This document shows, piece by piece, positions 27,563-35,060 of a stretch of DNA of 64,000 nt. Each line of letters starts with the position of its first letter. Positions within the stretch are counted from its first letter, which is position 1. The position numbers were made by a program, and so were the translations under genes. A model generated the notes under the pieces. The model searched no databases, was not told the origin of the DNA, and was given only the letters and a program-made list of their open reading frames with translations. The DNA comes from UBA6623 sp965248235. Its GTDB lineage: Bacteria; Acidobacteriota; Terriglobia; Bryobacterales; UBA6623. The stretch lies in the NCBI GenBank assembly GCA_965248235.1, contig CBDFIU010000005.1:124001-188000 (forward strand), given 5' to 3'.

Positions 27563-27818
27563 TGTAGTTAATTTTGTAGCTGTCCAAAGCCTCACAAAAC
27601 AAGAAGTTTCAACAGATTTCAACAAGTCGGCGGCAAGTCATTGAAACGTAAGTAGTTGAAAACAGAGGATTCGGGGCCCGAAGCGGAACCTGCTTTGGGA
27701 GCAGGCGTGCGGTGATAAACATCACATTTTAACTATTTTAGAATCAACACTTTACAAATATCGGCCTGTTGAGGTTTGTTGTTTTGGGGTGCTCTGGACA
27801 GCTACAAAATTAACTACA
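27563..27818. mobile_element. MITE-like 256-bp element with 24-bp perfect inverted repeats
   Basis: The ends are TGTAGTTAATTTTGTAGCTG (and four more matching bases) at 27563-27586 and its exact complement at 27795-27818. The interior has no ORF, is AT-richer than the surroundings, and contains a CCTGC-TTTGGGA-GCAGG hairpin at about 27694-27710. TG...CA ends resemble IS3/IS481/IS21-type termini, but no transposase is inside and no target duplication is apparent. The remainder of the gap (27365-27562 and 27819-28198) shows no gene. Confidence 0.7.
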
Positions 27819-28198
27819 CGGACTACGTCGGAGAGCTTCTCGGTCGCGATAACCACTTAAGAATCAGTAGATTGCTGACCCCGGAACCGTACCCGCGAGC
27901 CTGCTCTTGGGACAGGGTTGCTGTCTTTGCGAGCTAGCTCCGAATGAACGGGAAGGGGCTAGTCCTGATGTCCTGTTGGTCTTGGTTTGACCCATCCCGC
28001 CAGGATGAGAATGAACCGGAATGGGTCCAGAACCTGCTGCATGGGAGCGCTGACCGGCATAGCAGCCGCCCAATGGAACGTCTCTCGTATCGACCATAAC
28101 TCTCAACAACAGAGCACGTTCGAGTTTTTGGACCTTCGGGGTCTTGTTAAACTGAAGTCCAAAAGTTCCGCGGCCAACAGACATCATCGTTCATTCAG

Positions 28199-29851
28199 AT
28201 GAAAACCTCGGATCTATTTGTTAAATGTCTGGAAGAAGAAGGCATCGAGTACATCTTCGGCGTGCCTGGGGAGGAGAACGCGGATTTCGTCATGTCGCTG
28301 GCGGAGTCAGACAAGATCCGATTCATTCTCACCCGGCACGAGCAGGGGGCGGCCTTCATGGCCGAGGTTTACGGGCGTCTCACCGGCAATCCGGCTGGCT
28401 GTCTGGGCACGCTGGGCCCGGGGGCGACGAACCTCATCACCGGAGTCGCTGACTCCAACATGGATCGTACACCCATGCTGGTGCTGACGGGGCAGGGTTC
28501 GTCGCAACGGCTGCACAAAGAATCGCACCAAATCATGGACGTCGTGGCGATGTTCACGCCGGTCACGAAGTGGGCTACCAGCATTCTGCATCCGAACACG
28601 ATTCCGGAGGTGGTGCGAAAAGCAGTCCGGCTGGCGCGTACGGAGAAGCCCGGCGCCGTCCACGTCGAGCTTCCCGAAGACATTGCCAAGGCGGAGGCGG
28701 CTACCCACCCCTTGAAGCCGAAGCGTTTCCGCCGGTCAGTTCCGGACGACAAGATCGTGGATCGTGCGTTCGAGCAGTTGAAGAAGGCGAAAAGACCGGT
28801 CATCCTCGCCGGCAACGGCGCCATCCGCAAACGTGCCAGCAAGCAGCTTCGGCGGTTTTGCGGGCGCACCGGCATCGGCGTGATCAGCACCTTTATGGCC
28901 AAGGGCTGTGTCGACGTGGACGCCGAGTACTGTCTTTACACGATCGGACTGGGAACTAAGGATCGAGTGTCTTTTGCAATCGATAACGCCGATCTGGTGA
29001 TGACGCTCGGCTTTGACATGGTCGAGTACCAGCCGCGGCTTTGGAACCGAAAGGGAGACACACCGATCATACACGCCGATTTCCTGCCGGCTGAGATCGA
29101 CGCGAACTATCATCCGGAGGTCGAGCTCATCGGCGATCTGGCACACACCCTGTGGATGCTCAACGAGCGGCTCGATCATTACGGGTTGCCGGAGTCTGAT
29201 CTTTCGTATCAGCGCAGGATTCGTGCGGAGATGAAGGCCGAGTTTGAAGAACATAAGGACGACGACACGGAGGGCGCGATTCGGCCGCAAAAAGCGGTGT
29301 TGGACGCGCGCCAAGTGCTCGGCCCTTGCGACATCTTGTTGTCAGACGTGGGAGCGCACAAGATGTGGATAGCGAGGCACTACCATTGCCACGAGCCGAA
29401 CACCTGCCTGATCCCGAATGGTTTTTCCTCGATGGGTTTCGCACTGCCGGGCGCGATCGCGGCGAACCTTGTGTTTCCCGATCGGCGCATTTTGGCGATC
29501 GCCGGCGATGGCGGGTTTCTCATGAACGTGCAAGAGATGGAGACCGCGCGGCGATTGAACAGCAATCTGGTCGTCTTGCTCTGGGAGGACGGCGGCTACG
29601 GGCTGATCGCCTGGAAACAGGAAAACCAGCTCCAACGCAGTACGGACCTGGCCTTCGGAAACCCTGACTGGCTCGAACTGGCGCATGCCTTCGGATGGCG
29701 GGGCCACCGGGTGGAGCGCAGTGTGGAATTGAAAGATACGTTGGAGAAAGCCTTCTTGGAAAAAGGCCCCAGCTTGGTCATCATCCCCATTGATTATCGC
29801 GAGAATCAGTTGCTCACCAAGAAGCTGGGCGAGATCACCGCGACAATTTAG
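28199..29851 (+). CDS. Acetolactate synthase-like thiamine-diphosphate enzyme
   Basis: A 550-residue ThDP-dependent enzyme of the acetolactate synthase large-subunit family. The N-terminal pyrimidine-binding domain has FGVPGEENADF and the catalytic Glu E48 in TRHEQGAAFMAEVYGRL, then GCLGTLGPGATNLITGVADS. The C-terminal domain carries the diphosphate motif starting G439-DGGFLMNVQEME and ending 28 residues later at the expected Leu/Asn region (NSNLVVLLWED). The catabolic-type single subunit is plausible, since no ilvN small subunit follows. It could also be a related oxo-acid decarboxylase or glyoxylate carboligase, so no symbol is given. Its relation to the urea transporter is positional only. 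Confidence 0.85.
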   Translation: MKTSDLFVKCLEEEGIEYIFGVPGEENADFVMSLAESDKIRFILTRHEQGAAFMAEVYGRLTGNPAGCLGTLGPGATNLITGVADSNMDRTPMLVLTGQGSSQRLHKESHQIMDVVAMFTPVTKWATSILHPNTIPEVVRKAVRLARTEKPGAVHVELPEDIAKAEAATHPLKPKRFRRSVPDDKIVDRAFEQLKKAKRPVILAGNGAIRKRASKQLRRFCGRTGIGVISTFMAKGCVDVDAEYCLYTIGLGTKDRVSFAIDNADLVMTLGFDMVEYQPRLWNRKGDTPIIHADFLPAEIDANYHPEVELIGDLAHTLWMLNERLDHYGLPESDLSYQRRIRAEMKAEFEEHKDDDTEGAIRPQKAVLDARQVLGPCDILLSDVGAHKMWIARHYHCHEPNTCLIPNGFSSMGFALPGAIAANLVFPDRRILAIAGDGGFLMNVQEMETARRLNSNLVVLLWEDGGYGLIAWKQENQLQRSTDLAFGNPDWLELAHAFGWRGHRVERSVELKDTLEKAFLEKGPSLVIIPIDYRENQLLTKKLGEITATI

Positions 29852-29899
29852 TACTCGCTTGCGGAAAGTCCCGGAAGTGGGGTATCCACTTCATTCAGG

Positions 29900-30070
29900 T
29901 ACCCCAATAAATACATCTGGGCCTACTGGAAGCAGCACGAGCTGCCCAACGTGTGTCCGAAGGACTGCTGGGAACTCGACGAACGCGCCCGCAAAGCGCT
30001 ACGCCGCATGCGCCGCAAGCCGCGTTTGATCACCGCCTTCTGGAAGCATTCTTCTCTTTGCCTTGATTGA
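29900..30070 (+). pseudogene. C-terminal remnant of an IS630-family transposase
   Basis: The frame reads YPNKYIWAYWKQHELPNVCP, then KDCWELDERARKALRRMRRK and PRLITAFWKHSSLCLD before a stop. This matches the end of IS630-type DDE transposases (N-P-x-E-Y-x-W-A-Y-W-K-Q-H-E-L-P-N, and R-R-K-P-x-L-I-x-A-F-W). The preceding DDE residues and the whole N-terminus are missing, so it is a dead fragment. The 230 bases after it hold only doubtful transposase-like debris. Confidence 0.65.
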
Positions 30071-30300
30071 CTCTATGTTATGCGAGACTCAGTGGGCTCG
30101 AAGAGGAGCGAAGTTGCGATTGGACGCCAACGGAACGATCATCGGGCAGCGCAATATCCGCACCACACACAATAACGACGAGGCGCTGTTTGGGTCGCCG
30201 CCGCAGTCCGTGCGAGTGCCGGCAACCGCTGACAAGTCACTAGAAAAATGCGCAATCCCAGTCGTCAAGGCATCTGGCACGGCGCGAACTATGACGCCCT

Positions 30301-30837
30301 TCAAGTGAGCACAACAATCTTGCCCTGCGCCCGGTTCTCCTCCATGCAGCGATGCGCTTCGACAATCTCGGTGAGCCGGAATACCTTGCCGACGCGGATT
30401 ACGGTACGTCCATCCTCAATCTCCTGAACGAAGTCCTGGAGCGGGGTTTTCATGAAGTCCGACGCCTCTCCAGCGTATGTCGTGAGCTTGACCGTTGTGG
30501 GAATAGCCTCCATGGGCGCGAACCTGTCGAAGTCCCACTTATTGCCGACCATGCCGGTCATGCACACGACGCCGTGCCGAGCCGCCGCATTCAGCGAATC
30601 GAGCAGCGTGGTGGTCCCGACCAGTTCGAGCACACGGTCGACTCCGCCATCGAAAACCCGCCGAACGGAGCCGGCCAATTCGCCGTTATCAACGAATACT
30701 TGGTCGGCTCCGTTCTCACGTAACATCGCTTCCCGCTCGGGGCGACGGGTTGTGACCGCAACCGTCGCTCCATACCTCTTGGCCAGAACCGCGGCCGCGA
30801 GGCCAATGGAACTCGTGCCCCCGCGAATCAATATGCC
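30301..30837 (-). pseudogene. Truncated zinc-type alcohol dehydrogenase/quinone oxidoreductase (C-terminal half)
   Basis: About 178 codons encode the NAD(P)-binding Rossmann half of an MDR alcohol dehydrogenase. It begins ILIRGGTSSIGLAAAVLAKR, followed by VAVTTRRPEREAMLRENGAD, GGVDRVLELVGTTTLLDSL and the C-terminal FRLTEIVEAHRCMEENRAQG. The GroES-like catalytic N-terminal half is absent. In its place the frame continues upstream into an unrelated zinc-ribbon protein. The fusion point lies near codon 158 of the combined frame. A working dehydrogenase is unlikely. Confidence 0.75.
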
Positions 30838-31594
30838 CTTGGCGGCAACATAAACCTCCGGCTCAAGAGTAATTGCAACCGCTTGCGGGACAAAGTCACG
30901 CGCGTCAGAGGTGTCGCCGCAGACCCTGCACCGCAAGACCATGTCGTCTCTGTAGCTCTTGCAATCGCTATCGGGTCGAAGAAGACTCCCACCACACGAG
31001 AGGCATGTCAGCGCCAGGACGCCCCGCGCAAGAGTGCCAGATTGCCAGTCCACAGCGTCGAGCGATTCCTTGCACTGTTCCCACTCGGCCTCGTGGACCT
31101 CAGAGACTTCCAACATCGCTTGCCAAGTCTCGTCACCAAGAAGCTCCAAGGGATCCTGATCGAGCTCCGTGGCGATGAAATTTCGCACGACAACGAAGGC
31201 ATCGGCAATCAGGCTCTTCGAGGGCCTTTTTGTTGGCCTTCGTGTAATAGTGCTCGATATCGTTCCTCGTCTCAGTGATCCGATCAAAGCGCTGCCAGTC
31301 AGTGACAATATCTAGCGCCTCGAAACGCTCCTTAATCTGTTGGACATCCACCGTCTTTCTTCGATCGCCAACGAACTCAATATCGCCCTGAGCATTTCGG
31401 CTCGGCACGACCCTTGCCTTCACTAAGACCTCATTGCTGTCTGCCGGTGAAACTTGTCTCAAAGCCTCTTTGTAAAGGAGCAGGATGCCAGCGTGAATAC
31501 TGCGCACTGCGGAGAGCAGGCGGCCGTGGGTACCATCTTCGTAGTCTTCGACCCCCACTCGTATCGACTCGATCGCGTTGGTTAGTAGGTCCAT
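30838..31594 (-). pseudogene. Frameshifted and truncated hypothetical protein with a zinc ribbon
   Basis: Begins MDLLTNAIESIRVGVEDYED (ATG 31594) and continues through NDIEHYYTKANKKALEE. The frame then shifts near 31218 and continues LIADAFVVVRNFIATELDQD, DETWQAMLEVSEVHEAEWEQ and the Cys pairs CLSCGG and CRVCG. This order is familiar from a widespread hypothetical protein whose end carries zinc-ribbon cysteines. Here it is cut off after EPEVYVAAKG by fusion to the dehydrogenase half. A net 1-base insertion restores the frame at GAAGAGCCTG. Function unknown. Confidence 0.65.
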
Positions 31595-31689
31595 TCTGCC
31601 TGCGACAACTCTACTTAATCGTAGCTCCAAATCACGTCCGGTTCACGCTTTGAAGTTCCGTAAGAGGAAACCGGAGGGAGAAACCGGGA

Positions 31690-31753
31690 CAGCCCCAGTT
31701 GAATCTGTCACGGTTCGGTGACAGGCACGGAACCAGCCGGCACGGAACCAGCC
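31690..31753. repeat. Hairpin plus tandem 15-bp direct repeats (REP-like)
   Basis: A GGGACAGCCCC segment is followed by CTGTCAC-GGTTCG-GTGACAG (31705-31724), a perfect 7-bp stem. Then come two exact tandem copies of GGCACGGAACCAGCC (31724-31738 and 31739-31753). It lies in the 220-base gap between the relic gene and higA. The GGGACAG word recalls the other palindromes in the window. Confidence 0.6.
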
Positions 31754-31852
31754 CAAGAGTCTTCATCCCGCGGCGGAGACTGGCCGGCAAGAGCGCCCGC
31801 ACCCGGTTCGATCCGCGGTTGCTTCGTTCCCGAGATGAGCCTCCCGAGCAGC

Positions 31853-32149
31853 CTAAGCCGCGGGACGAGGCCGGTAACGCTCGACCTTGATTTGGTCCTG
31901 ACGTGCCTGGGCTTGCGCGAGATCGTAGGCCGCTTGCATCCTGATCCAGCTCTCCGGCGTCGAGCCGAATGCCTTCGATAGGCGTATCGCCATCTCCGGC
32001 CAAACGCCCGCCTTTCCGTTGACCAGCCGCGACAGCGCGACACGGCTGACGCCGAGCACCTTCGCCGCTTCGGTCACCGAAAGACCCAGTGGTTCCAAAC
32101 AGTCCACGCGGACCGAAAGGCCGGGATGGGGCGGGTTCTTCATTGGCAC
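31853..32149 (-). CDS. higA: HigA-family antitoxin separated from its toxin by an IS
   Basis: A 98-residue HigA-type antitoxin: PPHPGLSVRVDCLEPLGLSV, the helix-turn-helix VTEAAKVLGVSRVALSRLVN, and LSKAFGSTPESWIRMQAAYD. GTG 32149 is preferred because GGAG lies 9 bases upstream; an ATG two codons later is the alternative. It should sit directly downstream of higB, but the 1036-bp IS1595 copy lies between them. Its own ribosome site survives, while the native operon promoter upstream of higB is cut off, so expression would depend on read-through or an outward promoter in the IS. Confidence 0.88.
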   Translation of the reverse strand: MPMKNPPHPGLSVRVDCLEPLGLSVTEAAKVLGVSRVALSRLVNGKAGVWPEMAIRLSKAFGSTPESWIRMQAAYDLAQAQARQDQIKVERYRPRPAA

Positions 32150-32180
32150 GGCGGTTGTCTCCTTTTCCCTATTAGTGGTA

Positions 32181-33216
32181 GATGGGTATTTACTTGACTC
32201 AGGTATTGGGAAATAGCCCCTACATGTTGTGGTCGTCCGAAGCGCGTGTCGCGGTGCCTCCGACCAGCGATTTGTAGGGTGCCGGTGGCACGGCGACGGC
32301 CTGTTGAACCAGGCGGTAAAAGAGCTTGCCTCGACTTCTGGACTTGCGGCGGTTGAAGCGGAAGGCGAATTCGTCGAGGTAGGAGTCGAGATGCTCGTGA
32401 CTGACCGCTCCTTGATGCGTGCCCAGTATCCAGCGCTTCACTAACGACACCACGCGGTGCACCCGGGGGAGCAGTTTCGAGGCGCGCGCCGGTTGCCCCT
32501 CCAGGTAGCTCACCTCGTGGCGATAGCCGTCGCCTTCGAGCGGTTCGTATCCCAGCCAACCGTCGGTATGGACCACGCTGCCGGGTTCGATCGACTCGCC
32601 GACGAAGGCCATCAAGCTGTCCCCGGAGGCGTTGGGAATGGTGCGTATCCGAACCCGCCCGATGCCGGCACCATCTTCCTCGGCCGCTACTACAATCAGC
32701 GCCTCAGCGTCGGTTTGGCGACCGCGCACGCCCTCCTCCAAGCCTCCTAAGTAAGTCTCGTCAACCTCCACGCGCCCGCTGAGCCGATCGCGTCCGGGCC
32801 GCACCATGGCGCGCCGGAGCTTATGCAACCAAGTCCAGGCCGTTTTGTAGCTGCCCAGGCCCAACACCCGCTGCAAGCCCAGCGCGCTCGCCCCGTTCTT
32901 CTGGCTCGTGAGCCACCACATGGCTCGAAACCAACTCTGGAGGGGTTGGCGGGTGTCTTGAAATATTGTGCCCGCCGTTGGAGAAGCTTGATGCCCGCAG
33001 CCGGCGCACTCCAGCAGCGCTGTCCGCACCGCCCACGCTTTGTCGTGCCCGCATCGCGGACAACGAAAACCCTCCGGCCAGCGGAGTTGACACAGATACT
33101 CTCGACAGGCCTGCTCGGTGGCGAAACGCGCCTCGAACTCGGCCAGATTCCGAGGATAATCTTCCATTTCCCCGATCCTACATCTTGTGGTCACCTGAGT
33201 CAAGTAAATACCCATC
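32181..33216 (-). mobile_element. IS1595-family insertion sequence, copy 1
   Basis: 1036 bp bounded by perfect 24-bp inverted repeats beginning GATGGGTATTTACTTGACTC. It is flanked by the exact 8-bp target duplication TAGTGGTA (32173-32180 and 33217-33224), typical for this family. It is nearly identical to copies at 41772 and 48070. The insertion lies inside the higB stop codon: reconstruction of the empty site gives CAC-TAA, and the IS start turns it into CAC-TAG. Confidence 0.95.
32220..33167 (-). CDS. IS1595-family transposase (copy 1)
   Basis: A 315-residue transposase. I start it at ATG 33167 (MEDYPRNLAEFEARF), because upstream codons lie in the terminal repeat. An N-terminal zinc ribbon has CPRCGHDK and CAGCGHQ. 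The ISXO2-like DDE domain follows: VEVDETYLGG (first Asp), SVVHTDGWLGYEPLEGDGYR (second Asp), and HLDSYLDEFAFRFNRR near the third acidic residue. It differs from the other copies by single residues only (for example ARASDDHNM at the end), so all three are recent. Confidence 0.95.
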   Translation of the reverse strand: MEDYPRNLAEFEARFATEQACREYLCQLRWPEGFRCPRCGHDKAWAVRTALLECAGCGHQASPTAGTIFQDTRQPLQSWFRAMWWLTSQKNGASALGLQRVLGLGSYKTAWTWLHKLRRAMVRPGRDRLSGRVEVDETYLGGLEEGVRGRQTDAEALIVVAAEEDGAGIGRVRIRTIPNASGDSLMAFVGESIEPGSVVHTDGWLGYEPLEGDGYRHEVSYLEGQPARASKLLPRVHRVVSLVKRWILGTHQGAVSHEHLDSYLDEFAFRFNRRKSRSRGKLFYRLVQQAVAVPPAPYKSLVGGTATRASDDHNM

Positions 33217-33495
33217 TAGTGGTAATCAGCCAAATCAACGTCGAACGCATCGCCGCCTTCGAAGCGGAATGTGATGCGCCAATTAGCCCGAACCGTCACC
33301 GACCAACAGCCACTCAAATCGCCCTTCAACCGGTGGAGTCGGTAACTTTCGATGCGCATGTCTTGGATCCTCGCCGCTGTATCCAAACGCGCGAGGATCG
33401 AGCGAATACGGTCCAACAAATCCGGGCGGACTCGGCCTGCGTCGCCACGTTCGTAGAGGCGTTTCAACCCCCCGGTGTCGGAAGTTCCGTATCAC
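33216..33495 (-). pseudogene. higB: HigB/RelE-type toxin, frameshifted near its N-terminus
   Basis: The body is clearly HigB: KRLYERGDAGRVRPDLLDRI, YRLHRLKGDLSGCWSVTVRA, NWRITFRFEGGDAFDVDLAD and the terminal YH. HigB mRNA interferases cleave transcripts on the ribosome. The expected N-terminus MIRNFRHRG is present from GTG 33495 but in another frame. A run of six G (minus strand; C at 33468-33473) would restore the frame if it had five. As it stands the body can only start at an internal TTG (33467), losing the first strand. Its stop codon overlaps the IS1595 end. Confidence 0.75.
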
Positions 33496-33619
33496 CTTTG
33501 AGTGTAACCCGTAACGCCCTACGCATCAATGCGCGGGTGTGGCCTTGAATAAGGGACGGCCCTCTCGCAACCCGACCAGCAGAAGCGAAAGCGTGATTCC
33601 GCCGAGGGTTGCCTTTCGA

Positions 33620-34786
33620 TTACAACTCCGCGGCGGTTTCTTTCCACTGGCCGCTCTTTGCCGAGTCGATGACGGCGTCGCAGACTTTTTGGGTTTGCAG
33701 GGCGTTGCGGAAGTCGGGTTGAGCGGGGGTGCCGCTTTCGATGCCGGCGACGAAGTCGGCTAGGGCGTTTAAGAACGTGTGCTCGTAGCCGATGGTGGTT
33801 CCCGGGACCCAATATTTGTCCATGTAGGGGTGCTCGGGATTGCTGACGTGAATCTTGCGCCAGCCGGTGAGGTGGTCCTCAGTTTTCTTGCCCGATTGCT
33901 GTTGCGCGTACTCAAAGAACGATAGGTTCTCGGGGTCTTCCAGGTTGAAAAAGACGCTGCCATCGGCACCGTTGAGTTCGAGCGTGTTGTAGTTCTTGCG
34001 GCCGCGGGCGTAGCGGGTCGATTCGAATGTCCCCATCGAACCGTTGGCGAACTCGGCGAGGAACATGCACGCGTCATCGATGCCGACGGGTTCGACCTTG
34101 CCGGTGTCGACGTGCTCGCGCTCTTTCACGAAAGTCTCGGTGCTCGCGACGACGCGCTTGATCGGTCCGTTCAACCACATGGCCGAGTCGATCGAGTGGG
34201 CCAGCAAGTCGCCGGTGACGCCCGAGCCGGCGGCATTGATGTCGAGGCGCCACAGAGCGGCGCCGCCTTGGGGGACTTTCTCGTTGATCGTCCAGTCTTG
34301 AAGGTAGGTCGCGCGGTAGTGGAAGGGGCGACCGATGCGGCCTTCGTCGATGATCTGCTTGGCGAGGGCGATGGCGGGGACGCGGCGGTAGTTGTACCAA
34401 ACCATGTTGGGGACGCCGGCTTCCTCGACGGCGCGAGTCATCTCCTCGGCCTCGGCGACGTTGACGGCCAGGGGCTTTTCGCAGCAAATCATCTTGCCGG
34501 CCTTGGCGGCGGCCACGGCGATGTCGCGGTGCAGGTTATTGGGAACGCCGATGTCGATGAGGTCCACGTCGTCGGCTTCGACGAGCTTGCGCCAGTCGCT
34601 TTCAGTGCGCTCGTAGCCCCAGCGGTCGGCGAAGGCCTGGAGTTGGTCGGGTTTGCGGGCGCAGGCGACCTTGAGGACGGGGCGGTGTTCGACGTCGAAA
34701 AAATCGTTGAGACGCTTGTAGGCGTTGGAGTGGGCGCGTCCCATGAAACCGTAGCCGATCATTCCGATGCGTAGTTCTTTTGCCAT
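33620..34786 (-). CDS. Gfo/Idh/MocA-family oxidoreductase
   Basis: A 388-residue NAD(P)-dependent sugar or polyol oxidoreductase. The Rossmann start is LRIGMIGYGFMGRAHSNAYK, the EKP catalytic Lys motif is MICCEKPLAVNVAEAEEMTR, and the C-terminal domain carries DLLAHSIDSAMWLNGPIK with the family His. The start has AGGAG 9 bases upstream. Residues such as GLRYARGRKNYNTLELNG and GYEHTFLNALADFVAG follow the usual IolG-like arrangement. It stands alone; a repeat element and the IS110-family insertion lie upstream. The sugar substrate cannot be deduced. Confidence 0.92.
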   Translation of the reverse strand: MAKELRIGMIGYGFMGRAHSNAYKRLNDFFDVEHRPVLKVACARKPDQLQAFADRWGYERTESDWRKLVEADDVDLIDIGVPNNLHRDIAVAAAKAGKMICCEKPLAVNVAEAEEMTRAVEEAGVPNMVWYNYRRVPAIALAKQIIDEGRIGRPFHYRATYLQDWTINEKVPQGGAALWRLDINAAGSGVTGDLLAHSIDSAMWLNGPIKRVVASTETFVKEREHVDTGKVEPVGIDDACMFLAEFANGSMGTFESTRYARGRKNYNTLELNGADGSVFFNLEDPENLSFFEYAQQQSGKKTEDHLTGWRKIHVSNPEHPYMDKYWVPGTTIGYEHTFLNALADFVAGIESGTPAQPDFRNALQTQKVCDAVIDSAKSGQWKETAAEL

Positions 34787-34828
34787 GGTGATGTGCTCCT
34801 AGGCGGTCGTGTTGTGTGTCCTTGCGCG

Positions 34829-34927
34829 CGAAAAAAGGGGACAGCCACCGATTTTCGCTGCCTGTGCGGACTTTGGAAAAACAGAACCGTCGACGAGCGA
34901 AAATCGGATGGCAGTCCCCTTTTTTCG
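34829..34927. repeat. Second-class palindromic repeat (99 bp)
   Basis: Arms CGAAAAAAGGGGACAGCCAC and the complement of its far end match over about 31 bp with one substitution and one indel, continuing through CCGATTTTCGCT. It shares the GGGGACAG core with the 109-bp family but has a different middle. It lies in the 240-base gap upstream of the Gfo/Idh/MocA gene, which otherwise holds only a short GGGGAGTC/GACTCCCC hairpin. Confidence 0.8.
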
Positions 34928-35060
34928 GTCGAGCACCCGCGACCACGCATCGTAGCGAGTGGGGCGAGGGGAGTCAAGTCTTTGGGGGGGGACTCCCCAC
35001 CGTTTGTCAAGTGCTGAGGAAGGGCGGTACCCTTCCAGAGCGGCTGCCCAGCGCGGTAGT

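Noticed and set aside
30063..30308. Possible IS110-type N-terminal remnant (LDANGTIIGQRNIRTTHNND)
   Set aside because: Only a vague resemblance to IS110 N-termini, without the DEDD residues; too weak to call.
34968..34998. GGGGAGTC/GACTCCCC hairpin near the Gfo/Idh/MocA gene
   Set aside because: The loop is G-rich and no T-run follows; it lies upstream of a gene start, not after a stop.
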